Below, piece after piece: positions 9,411-17,268 of a DNA stretch of 64,000 bases; position 1 is the first letter of the stretch; the number at the start of each line of letters is the position of its first letter. Origin of the DNA: Scatosoma sp045643825 (GTDB lineage: Bacteria; Bacillota; Clostridia; Christensenellales; Borkfalkiaceae); NCBI GenBank assembly GCA_045643825.1, contig JAZRFV010000024.1:1-64000 (forward strand). Reading direction: 5' to 3'. The position numbers and the translations under genes are program-made. The notes beneath the pieces are model-generated. The model did no database searches. It was not told the DNA's origin and was given only the letters and a program-made list of their open reading frames with translations.

Positions 9411-11201
9411 TTATTCGTTTTCCTTTCTTGCAGGGAGCATCTTGGGTTCTTTGTTCACGGTTGCGATCATGAAGGTACTCCAAAGCACCTCACCGTTTGC
9501 AATTTTACCAAGCTTATCCGTACAGTAGTAATTATACGCATCCTCGATTACGCCGCTTTCTTCTGACAAAACGATTACGCTACCGCCAACGAGGGGGGTA
9601 AGGTTGTTGTAGTTACCGCTAATCCATTCGCCAATCACTTCACCGTTTGCGTTGATCCAGTTCAATGCGTCGTATTCACTCGACTTTAAGCCGAACTGAT
9701 AACGGATACCATCTACCACAATACTTGCGCTGCTGTTATGCTCGTGACCAACGAAGATAGAGTCTACGCCAAGCGTCTTTAAGCCTGCGTGTACGCTACC
9801 GTTTTGATCCCATTCGCCATATACGTATCCGATATACCCGAAATCGCTTTCGTCCTTGCCTGCCAAGGTATCAAGATTTACCAACCATTCGTGATCGTTT
9901 TTATTGGAAGGATATTTATTGAATGCGTTAGTCACCGCCATATTTTGGATGTGGTAAGCAAAGGAAATCTTCACATCGGGTACAAGTTTCTTCAAGGTTT
10001 CAATTTGATTGGTGTACCATTTGATTTGGTCTTGTTCAAAGCCAACGAAGTTGTTCTTCGTATGCCCGTTTGCAAGGCTCGCCGCACTCGCACTACCACA
10101 AGCGTTGGTATCCATCATATAGAACACACGCTTAATCTCGCCACCCTGTGCAATTGCCACCGAGTAGTTACCGTTACCCGTCAATTCCTTTTGCTCGAAA
10201 AGACAATATTCCGCATTTTCAAACTGTTCACACTGCCAATCTACACCCATATTACTTTCGTTGTCGTGGTTACCGAAAATGGGCGCCCAAGGGGTTTTAA
10301 GGCTGTCCATAAATTCTACCAAGGCAAGGAAAGAGGAGCCGTTGTGGTCGAATTTACCATATACCAAGTCGCCCGTCATAATGATAAGGTCGGGGTTGGT
10401 TGCCTCAACAACCTCCGCAATGTAATCAAAACAGCGTTCTGCCCTTTGACTGGGGGAGTAGAATTCCGCGGACATATCCGATTGCGTGGAGTCGATGATT
10501 TGGGTATCCGTTAACTGCAACACCACGGGATCACGGCCTACGGGTACCTCTACCACGAAATCAGGGATAGCCATAGGCGATTGCAAAACAAGGTTTGACT
10601 CGGAAAGTTTTCTCTTGCCTTCCTCATCCGCAAAGAAGCCCTTACAAACACTGCAGGTCCAATGCTCCTTCACACCGTTTTCCAAACCGTTTACGGGGAT
10701 TTCCGCATGGTGGGTTAAATCGTGTGCAATCTTGGGCAAGCTCGTTTCCGATTTCGATACAACCACGGTACCTTCTTCATCCGCATACAAAAGGTTGCAA
10801 TCTTCACAAGACCAATGTTCCAGTTTGCCTTGAGAGGTGCAGGTAGGCTCTACGCCGTCCACCTTCGTCATGGTGTGCGCTTCCTTTTTAATGATAACCT
10901 CGTCCGCGGTCGCTTCCTTCGCCCCCATTGCATCCGTGAAATATTTTCCGCATTCACACGTCCAGTAGGTGATATTACCTTCCTTGGTGCAATCCGCTTC
11001 ACGTGCGGAAACACGCGTCAAGCTGTGTTTATGTTCGCCCGTTTCCGAGTTTTCGGGGGTTACTACACTTTCTACCACCTGCGAGGTGCTTTCGCCAGCC
11101 TGCACTGCATCCATAATATCGCCGATGATCGCCGATACGTCACACGATGCAAAGGCAAACGCGCTGGCTACACCCAATACAAGACCGATAATTTTTTTCA
11201 T
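9411..11201 (-). CDS. Lipoprotein calcineurin-like metallophosphoesterase, paralogue 3
   Basis: Third member of the tandem family, 596 aa. The lipobox FASC puts the lipidated residue at Cys20. Three Cys-rich repeats (about 55-200; pattern C-T-x-x-G then W-T/S-C-x-x-C) precede the phosphoesterase core with LTDTQIID, MTGDLVYG, GNHDNE, YHIQ and GHEHNS. The DxQ substitution is shared with both paralogues. The C-terminus ends soon after the catalytic domain, without the beta domain of the 5145-7412 protein. ATG at 11201 has GGAGG six bases upstream. Unlike its neighbours it has its own promoter (11233-11261) with a perfect palindrome over the -10 region, and a terminator at 9361-9398, so it appears separately regulated. 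Extracellular phosphate-ester hydrolysis is predicted; substrate unknown. Confidence 0.88.
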   Translation of the reverse strand: MKKIIGLVLGVASAFAFASCDVSAIIGDIMDAVQAGESTSQVVESVVTPENSETGEHKHSLTRVSAREADCTKEGNITYWTCECGKYFTDAMGAKEATADEVIIKKEAHTMTKVDGVEPTCTSQGKLEHWSCEDCNLLYADEEGTVVVSKSETSLPKIAHDLTHHAEIPVNGLENGVKEHWTCSVCKGFFADEEGKRKLSESNLVLQSPMAIPDFVVEVPVGRDPVVLQLTDTQIIDSTQSDMSAEFYSPSQRAERCFDYIAEVVEATNPDLIIMTGDLVYGKFDHNGSSFLALVEFMDSLKTPWAPIFGNHDNESNMGVDWQCEQFENAEYCLFEQKELTGNGNYSVAIAQGGEIKRVFYMMDTNACGSASAASLANGHTKNNFVGFEQDQIKWYTNQIETLKKLVPDVKISFAYHIQNMAVTNAFNKYPSNKNDHEWLVNLDTLAGKDESDFGYIGYVYGEWDQNGSVHAGLKTLGVDSIFVGHEHNSSASIVVDGIRYQFGLKSSEYDALNWINANGEVIGEWISGNYNNLTPLVGGSVIVLSEESGVIEDAYNYYCTDKLGKIANGEVLWSTFMIATVNKEPKMLPARKENE

Positions 11202-11228
11202 GTCATTCCTCCAATTTTTTCGATTTGC

Positions 11229-11261
11229 TAAAAGTATAATATACTTTTACAAATCCGTCAA
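11229..11261 (-). promoter_or_regulatory. Sigma-A promoter with a 21-bp perfect palindrome over the -10 box
   Basis: On the minus strand TTGACG (11256-11261), a 17-bp spacer and TATACT (11233-11238) form a good promoter for the 9411-11201 gene. A palindrome with 10-bp arms (TAAAAGTATA / TATACTTTTA, 11229-11249) covers the -10 box and half the spacer, the usual position of a repressor operator. Confidence 0.82.
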
Positions 11262-11302
11262 TACCAAATTTCACGATAGTTTTGTTAATACCCCAAAAAA
11301 CG

Positions 11303-12523
11303 TTATTTTAAGGGTTGAATATGCTTGGGCAAGCCGTTTTCATACACAGGTACCAGTTCACCTTGGATTAAGGGCAAGGCGTAACGGATATATTCCTCCG
11401 TCAAACCCGTACCTTCCTCGTTAATCCATTCCACGGGGAATACCTTTTCCTTGTTGGCGATTTCCTCGATCGGTGCAATGCCCGTTGTGAAACGGTAAGG
11501 CTCGTTTTCAGCGCGGACAAGGGTTGCCGCAACGCCGCTCTTACCCTCTTTCGCCGCCATAACCGCCGCCTCGCCAACAGCATACGCTTCTTCAATGTCC
11601 GTCAAGCTGGAAATATGTGCCGCGCTTCTTTGCAGGGTGGAAAGCTCGATTGCGCGGGCCTTGATCCCAAACTGCTTTGCGCAGGCATTCGCCAAGAATA
11701 ACGCCGTACCCGTCAACTGCTTATGCCCAAATACGTCTTCCTTCGCATCCGCCGCCGACAACTCGCATACGTAACGCCCGTCGGGGAGTTTTACACCTTC
11801 AGACACCGCAATAACGAGTGCCTTTTTCTTTTCCAAGCAAGCGGAAATTTTCGCAAAGAAATTCTCCATCGTGAAGGGTACTTCAGGCAGGAAAATGAGG
11901 TCGGCACCAACGCAGTCCTCCCCCTTTGCCAACGCACACGCCGCCGTCAGCCAGCCTGCGTTTCTACCCATAATTTCTACAATGGTTACCGCCTTCAAAT
12001 CATAAATCGCACAGTCACAAACCAGTTCCTTGATGGTGGTAGCGACAAATTTTGCCGCACTGCCGTACCCAGGGGTATGGTCGGTGATTGCCAAATCGTT
12101 GTCAATCGTTTTCGGAATGCCGACAAAACGGATTTTACTGCCGATTTTGTTGCCGTACGCCGACAATTTATCCACCGTATCCATGCTGTCGTTGCCACCG
12201 ATATAGAAGAAGCAATCGATCTCGTACTTTTCCAAAACCGCAAAAATTTTCTCATATTCCGCCACGCTGTCCGTTGCGTTTTTCAGCTTATAACGGCAGC
12301 TACCGAGATAGCACGCAGGGGTGCGTTTCAACAGCTCCACCTGACCTTCTCCGCCAAGCAAATCGTTCAATAAAACGAGGTTTTCGTTCATCAAACCGAA
12401 GATGCCGTTTCTCATGCCGTACACCTTGTTTACCCCTGCACGGATAGCCCCTTCGTATGCGCCTGCCAAGCTCGAGTTAATAACCGAGGTAGGTCCGCCC
12501 GATTGCCCGATGACTACGTTCAT
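11303..12523 (-). CDS. pfp: Pyrophosphate-type 6-phosphofructokinase
   Basis: Phosphorylates fructose 6-phosphate to fructose 1,6-bisphosphate in glycolysis, probably with pyrophosphate as donor. It is 406 aa and cytoplasmic. Motifs: GQSGGPTSVIN at the N-terminus, GGNDS at 109-113, PKTIDND at 137-143 and MGRNAGW at 185-191. An Asp where ATP enzymes have the second Gly of GGDGS, and Lys in PKTIDND (Gly in ATP enzymes), point to PPi use. These are known family correlates, not proof. The start has GGAGGAAGAAAT upstream. It has its own promoter at 12562-12590 with a palindromic spacer. No hairpin terminator is obvious between its stop and the next promoter, so read-through into the phosphoesterase gene is possible. 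Confidence 0.92.
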   Translation of the reverse strand: MNVVIGQSGGPTSVINSSLAGAYEGAIRAGVNKVYGMRNGIFGLMNENLVLLNDLLGGEGQVELLKRTPACYLGSCRYKLKNATDSVAEYEKIFAVLEKYEIDCFFYIGGNDSMDTVDKLSAYGNKIGSKIRFVGIPKTIDNDLAITDHTPGYGSAAKFVATTIKELVCDCAIYDLKAVTIVEIMGRNAGWLTAACALAKGEDCVGADLIFLPEVPFTMENFFAKISACLEKKKALVIAVSEGVKLPDGRYVCELSAADAKEDVFGHKQLTGTALFLANACAKQFGIKARAIELSTLQRSAAHISSLTDIEEAYAVGEAAVMAAKEGKSGVAATLVRAENEPYRFTTGIAPIEEIANKEKVFPVEWINEEGTGLTEEYIRYALPLIQGELVPVYENGLPKHIQPLK

Positions 12524-12561
12524 ATTTCTTCCTCCAGAGTAAATATTTTCCTTGCCTTACA

Positions 12562-12590
12562 TTTTATCATAAAAATGATAAAAACGCAAG
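12562..12590 (-). promoter_or_regulatory. Promoter of the phosphofructokinase gene with palindromic spacer
   Basis: On the minus strand TTGCGT (12585-12590), 17 bp, TAAAAT (12562-12567). The spacer is a palindrome: TTTTATCAT and ATGATAAAA arms of 9 bp around four bases (12563-12584). It could be an operator; AT-richness weakens the case. Confidence 0.65.
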
Positions 12591-12613
12591 CGTATGAACA
12601 ATTTTTCTAAAAA

Positions 12614-12645
12614 GGAAAAACGCCCCGTTTTACAGGTGCGTTTTA
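12614..12645 (-). terminator. Probable terminator after the GH3-GH78 operon
   Basis: AAAACGC (12617-12623) and GCGTTTT (12638-12644) arms pair, with an inner short GC pairing. On the minus strand the stem is followed by TTTTTCCTTTTT. It is 10 nt after the stop at 12654. Confidence 0.75.
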
Positions 12646-12653
12646 AAAAAGCG

Positions 12654-14906
12654 TTATTTATGAAAGTAAAGGGTTTGTTCCCCTTCCGTAAGGCGTATAT
12701 TATCACAAAAATACCCATTCGGAGCTACCATGGTCGCATTCACTCCCTTCGGCAACGTCAAAAGTACCTGCACGTCTCCATTCTCTAAACGATCCCAACG
12801 GCAGACGATATCCCCGTTTCTATGCCCTACTTTTCCTTCCGCAAAAGTCAAATCGGATATAAAATTGGGACAAATCGTCACCTCGTCCAATGCGTAGAAA
12901 TCAGGATTTACCTGGATACCTGCAACGCAGGTGATAAACCACGCGCTGACGTCACCCCAAAAATGATGGTTAAAGGAATCCTGCTTTTTCCCATCCTTGC
13001 GTTTCAACCCTTCCGAAAGTTCGTAAAAACCCTCCGCAAGAGTCCTTACACCACGCAAAATATGTTCCCGATAAGAAGGATAACGTGGCTGTGTAATCAG
13101 CTTGTAAGCCAAATCCCCCTGCCCCATCGAGGACAGCACCCTAAACAGTACCCTTGCCCCCAACACACCCGTTGTAAACACTTCGCCATCCCGTGCAATC
13201 ACCTCTAACAGCTGTTTTTGGAGGTTATTTTTCATTTCATCGCATACATGGTAGTATAAAATGCACGAAATTGCCGTTTGCTCCGCCACCACCGAGCGCC
13301 CGTCTTGAATATACTTTTTTACAAAATCACAACGGATTTCCGCCGCCATTTCCTCCGCAAACACCGAGAGGGCCTCTCTACCAACCAACCTTGCCATCTT
13401 CGCCGTCTTGTCACAAATATCGATACATTTCACAGAATCGGTCAATTCTTCAGGGGTAGAGTATTGATAATTACTCTTAGGCTGACGCCAATCCCCCAAC
13501 CCATAACAAAACAAGCCGTCCTGGTTTTTCTTCGTTTGCATATAGTGAAGATACTTTTCCATGGCATCGAGGTTGTCTAAAATCGCCTCTTTTCGCCCTG
13601 TGTAACGATAAATTTGATAGGGCAACTCGAATAAAGCATCGTCCCAGTTGGGCCCTGCTCCCCAAGCGAAGCCCCAACCGTCCGTCGGTACGATACCAGG
13701 GATTGCCCCACGCCCATCTTGAGCCTTGCGCACGCTAAACAGCCAATCCTCAAAGGTGTGTTCCACCGCAAAATTGAGGAGCATTTGCTCCGCGGAAAGG
13801 GCCGCGTCCCCCGTCCAGCCATTCTTTTCTCGATGTGGACAATCGGTGGGGATGTAAAAAAGATTCGACAAATCCGAACGGCGCACACTCTCTTGGATGG
13901 CATTGACGATTTCATCCGAGCAAACGAACGAACCGCGAGGTTTCACAGCGGAATGCATCACCTCAAAGGTCAACAAATCCTTGGTTGCTTGCTCCTCCGT
14001 CAAGCCCTCCACCGCCACGTATCGAAAGCCGTGGTAGGTAAACCGAGGGGTGTACGTTTCCACCCCTTCCCCCTTCAAAATATACCAATCGCATTGATTG
14101 TAGTGGTCGCTGATGGGAAAATTGGTACAGGTCAGGTTTTTCATATCCAACTCGCCGTCGATAAGGATTTCCCCATGGATAAGACGGATTTCCTGCCCTC
14201 GCTTGCCTTGAATTCTCAAACGACAAACGCCCGTAAAATTTACCCCAAAATCGTACAAATATACGCCTTTTGGTATTTTCATCACGGACATGGGTGCCAC
14301 CTCTTGGTGCACCAAGATAGGTTCCGCCTCTACGAGCTTCGCCTTCCCCTTGGGGGCTTCAGCGACGATTGCATTGCCCCAGCCTTCTTCGCTGATACCG
14401 AGCATATTCCACCCCGCGGTTTCCAAACGGGCATCATAATGCTCCCCTGCACGCAAATCATCAAAGGTAATAGGCGACGGCTTTGTCAAAAAGCTTTCAT
14501 CACTCTCAAACGCAAGTTCACCATCCATGTAAAACGCCATCGCAAATTTAGGCGCACTACGAAAGCTCGCTTTGTCAAAATCCCATATATAACCGTAGGA
14601 GGCATTTTGCATACCGTTCCCAAGCCAAACACCAAGGACGTTTTCCCCATCGAGTAAAAACTCCGTCAAGTCGTAATCGTCGTAATACAACGCCTGATCG
14701 GGGTTACTGATGTAGGGGGCTAAACGCCCCTTGGTTACGTTTTTGCCGTTGATATACAGCTCGTAAAACCCCAAACCGCAAATACGCACACACCCCTTCT
14801 TCCCCTTTTGAAAGAAGAAGGTTTTACGAAAATACGGTGAGGCTACGTCCCTTTCTCGAGTGGTATATTCCATTGTCGCCGCAATAAATTTTTTCGGAAA
14901 AGTCAT
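12654..14906 (-). CDS. GH78 alpha-L-rhamnosidase, full-length
   Basis: Hydrolyses terminal alpha-L-rhamnosides; 750 aa, no signal peptide, probably cytoplasmic. The order matches the family: N-terminal beta-sandwich (ICGLGFYELYINGKNV, then LGVWLGNGMQ), a second beta-domain ending in FGVNFTGVCRL and TYHGFRYVAVEG, then the catalytic (alpha/alpha)6 barrel starting with the hallmark TDCPHREKNGWTGDA at about 354-368, whose acidic residues include the proposed general acid. A C-terminal beta-domain follows (VTICPNFISDLTFAEGKVGH). The ATG at 14906 is chosen because GGAGG lies ten bases upstream inside the last codons of the GH3 gene. The upstream stop TAA and this ATG are four bases apart, so translation is coupled. 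The earlier in-frame start at 14936 would lie inside the GH3 gene. Confidence 0.93.
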   Translation of the reverse strand: MTFPKKFIAATMEYTTRERDVASPYFRKTFFFQKGKKGCVRICGLGFYELYINGKNVTKGRLAPYISNPDQALYYDDYDLTEFLLDGENVLGVWLGNGMQNASYGYIWDFDKASFRSAPKFAMAFYMDGELAFESDESFLTKPSPITFDDLRAGEHYDARLETAGWNMLGISEEGWGNAIVAEAPKGKAKLVEAEPILVHQEVAPMSVMKIPKGVYLYDFGVNFTGVCRLRIQGKRGQEIRLIHGEILIDGELDMKNLTCTNFPISDHYNQCDWYILKGEGVETYTPRFTYHGFRYVAVEGLTEEQATKDLLTFEVMHSAVKPRGSFVCSDEIVNAIQESVRRSDLSNLFYIPTDCPHREKNGWTGDAALSAEQMLLNFAVEHTFEDWLFSVRKAQDGRGAIPGIVPTDGWGFAWGAGPNWDDALFELPYQIYRYTGRKEAILDNLDAMEKYLHYMQTKKNQDGLFCYGLGDWRQPKSNYQYSTPEELTDSVKCIDICDKTAKMARLVGREALSVFAEEMAAEIRCDFVKKYIQDGRSVVAEQTAISCILYYHVCDEMKNNLQKQLLEVIARDGEVFTTGVLGARVLFRVLSSMGQGDLAYKLITQPRYPSYREHILRGVRTLAEGFYELSEGLKRKDGKKQDSFNHHFWGDVSAWFITCVAGIQVNPDFYALDEVTICPNFISDLTFAEGKVGHRNGDIVCRWDRLENGDVQVLLTLPKGVNATMVAPNGYFCDNIRLTEGEQTLYFHK

Positions 14907-14908
14907 CG

Positions 14909-17128
14909 TTATTTTACCTCCAATTTCGTTTGCCAAATAATATTATCACTTGCTTTACCAAGCATCACCGTCAAGACACAAGGATACGCCTCGTATTGCT
15001 TGCGTACCGACCATTCCTTCAGCTCGTCAAAGCCCAAGGCAAAGGTGATACGATTTGTCTCGCCCCCGCCAAGTGATACCTTCTCAAAGCCCTTTAATTC
15101 CTTCACGCGATGGGTAATCGTCCCACCGCTCTTATGGATGTAAAGCTGCGGTATTTCCATACCTGCCCTATCCGAACGGTTGGTAACATCAAAGGAAAGC
15201 AGTATCTTTTCACCCTGTTTAATCTCTTCCAAGCTTGCCGTTTTTAAGGTGATATTGTCGTAGTCAAACTCCGCATACGACAGCCCGTAACCGAAGGCAT
15301 ACAAGGGCTTATCATCCATTTCAACGTATGGCGTACTGCGTTTATAGTTGTAGTAAATCGGCAATTGCCCCACACTCTTCGGGAGTGAGAAGGACAAACG
15401 TCCAAAGGCATTTTTCACGCCAAATACCGTGTCGCAAATCGCCCTTGCCCCCTCAATGCCGGGATATCCACACCAAACAACCGCGTTAGAATGTGCAACA
15501 ATCTCCGTCAAAATATACGCCCTGCCTGCCACCACAAGGCTGACAACGGGTTTCCCAAATTTCGACAATTTTTTAAGCAACTCGATTTGACAAGACTTCA
15601 ATTTCAGCTCCGCCAAATCACACCCTTCGCCACAGTCCATATACTTGCCTTTTGCCTGTATAATCGCCCCCGCGTCGTTGTAAATACTCTCAAAATCACG
15701 CACACTACTACCGCCGCAGCCAAAGACGATCACGTCCACATCCTTAACCGCCGCCGCGAGTTCCTCATCCGATACGGTTACACCATCCTCAAAGGTCCAG
15801 CCCTGCAAATAGCAGGCGCCCTTTTCCGTAAAGACGTCCTTGATCGTTTTTGCATCCTTCTGTTCGGGAGTATAATCGCCCAATTGATAATATATATTGT
15901 TCAAATTACCGCCCACGAGCAGTACCTTTTGCTCTTTTAAGGGTAAAGTGCCCTCGTTTTTCAATAAAACGAAGCTTTCGCACGCCATTTCATAGGCTAC
16001 CGCCTGCCCACGTCCCGATTGAAGGTATGCAACCGATTGACCAGCTTCCTCCAAGTACGGCTTATCCATAAGACCGCAGGCGTATTTCTTTTCCAGCACA
16101 CGACATACCGCCTCGTCAATTTCCGCCTCGGTGACATAGCCTTTCTCTACCGCTTCCTCCAGGTGTGACATCGCCTCACCCAACAAACCGCAATCTACGC
16201 CCGAACGCACGGCGATCGCCCCCGCTTTTACAAGATCGTCTTCGCAAAAGGGGGCCAACTGATCGATGGCACAACCGTCCGAACGCACAACCCCCTCAAA
16301 ACCTAACTCGTCACGGAGCACGTTACGAAGGTAATAACTGCTGGCATGGCAAGGCTCGCCGTCGATTTCGCTGTACGTCGCCATAATAAACTCACACCCC
16401 GCCTTCACCGCCGCCTCCGCAGGTGGAAGGTGAATTTCACGCACTTCGCGCTCGCCGATGTTGCTTACGCCACCGTTATGCCCGCCCACGGCACTACCTT
16501 GCGCCAAATAATGCTTGCAACAAACCATATTGCCGGCTTCGTGCATACCCCACACCGCACTTTCACTAAAACGGGATGCAAGGTAAGGATCCTCCGAAAA
16601 ACATTCTTCAAACCGTCCCCAACGAGGATCTACCGCAATATCAAACACGGATAAATAGGGCAAATTCACCCCACCGAGCTTGGCTTCCATGCCGATTTCT
16701 CTCGTTTGTGCTGCATATAAGGTAGGATTGAACGAACAGCCTACGTTCAGGCTGACGGGATAAATTACGCTGTCCAAAACCTGTCTACCGTGAGGCGAAT
16801 CATCCTCCACCAATACGGGGATGCCCAAACGAGTGTTTTCGATTACGAATTTTTGCAAAATGTTGTACGCCTTTTCACGTTCTTCCGCGGTAATACCACC
16901 CGTCTTATAACCACGCTGACTCCACGGATCCGCACGGAAATAGCCATACAGCATCCCCAAGCCGCCAAAACGCAAAACGTATTGCTTGAACGCCTCGGTT
17001 AAGACGATTTCACCATTCTCATCACGGGTGTATGCATTGAAGCCAAAAAAGTGTTGAGCCAACTGCCCCACCTTCTCGTTGAGCGTCATTTTTTTCAATA
17101 ATTCTCTTGCTTTTTCCTTATTCGTCAC
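14909..17128 (-). CDS. GH3 beta-glycosidase (beta-glucosidase/xylosidase type)
   Basis: Retaining exo-acting beta-glycosidase, 739 aa, cytoplasmic by lack of a signal peptide. The N-terminal TIM-like domain has DPRWGRFEECFSEDP, a KH dyad (CCKHYL) and the nucleophile motif SDG at about 283-285 (VVRSDGCAID). The second alpha/beta sandwich (VDVIVFGCGGSS, VAGRAYILTEI, VVWCGYPGIEGA) and a C-terminal fibronectin-like domain (VTNRSDRAGMEIPQLYI) complete the usual three-domain GH3. GTG at 17128 is preferred because AAGGCGG lies nine bases upstream. TTG at 17149 would start only about 13 bp below the -10 box and swallow that ribosome site. Promoter at 17162-17190. It is followed by the coupled GH78 gene, suggesting joint trimming of a rhamnosylated beta-glycoside. 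Confidence 0.93.
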   Translation of the reverse strand: MTNKEKARELLKKMTLNEKVGQLAQHFFGFNAYTRDENGEIVLTEAFKQYVLRFGGLGMLYGYFRADPWSQRGYKTGGITAEEREKAYNILQKFVIENTRLGIPVLVEDDSPHGRQVLDSVIYPVSLNVGCSFNPTLYAAQTREIGMEAKLGGVNLPYLSVFDIAVDPRWGRFEECFSEDPYLASRFSESAVWGMHEAGNMVCCKHYLAQGSAVGGHNGGVSNIGEREVREIHLPPAEAAVKAGCEFIMATYSEIDGEPCHASSYYLRNVLRDELGFEGVVRSDGCAIDQLAPFCEDDLVKAGAIAVRSGVDCGLLGEAMSHLEEAVEKGYVTEAEIDEAVCRVLEKKYACGLMDKPYLEEAGQSVAYLQSGRGQAVAYEMACESFVLLKNEGTLPLKEQKVLLVGGNLNNIYYQLGDYTPEQKDAKTIKDVFTEKGACYLQGWTFEDGVTVSDEELAAAVKDVDVIVFGCGGSSVRDFESIYNDAGAIIQAKGKYMDCGEGCDLAELKLKSCQIELLKKLSKFGKPVVSLVVAGRAYILTEIVAHSNAVVWCGYPGIEGARAICDTVFGVKNAFGRLSFSLPKSVGQLPIYYNYKRSTPYVEMDDKPLYAFGYGLSYAEFDYDNITLKTASLEEIKQGEKILLSFDVTNRSDRAGMEIPQLYIHKSGGTITHRVKELKGFEKVSLGGGETNRITFALGFDELKEWSVRKQYEAYPCVLTVMLGKASDNIIWQTKLEVK

Positions 17129-17161
17129 CGTAGCAATCCGCCTTTGCAATAAATTTTCTAT

Positions 17162-17190
17162 ATTATATCACACCGCTTTTGTTTTGTCCA
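17162..17190 (-). promoter_or_regulatory. Sigma-A promoter of the GH3-GH78 operon
   Basis: On the minus strand TGGACA (17185-17190), 17-bp spacer, TATAAT (17162-17167). The first transcribed bases fall close to the GTG start at 17128, giving a short leader. Confidence 0.85.
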
Positions 17191-17224
17191 TATCTTGTGG
17201 GAATTTTTTCGGGGTTTTTACAAA

Positions 17225-17255
17225 GTAAAAAAGCAGGGCAAAAAGCCCTGCTTTT
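17225..17255 (-). terminator. Intrinsic terminator after the OB-fold lipoprotein gene
   Basis: GCAGGGC (17233-17239) pairs with GCCCTGC (17245-17251), extended by A/T pairs. On the minus strand the stem is followed by TTTTTTACTTT. It lies 14 nt past the stop at 17269. Confidence 0.9.
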
Positions 17256-17268
17256 CCTTGTTTTTTAA

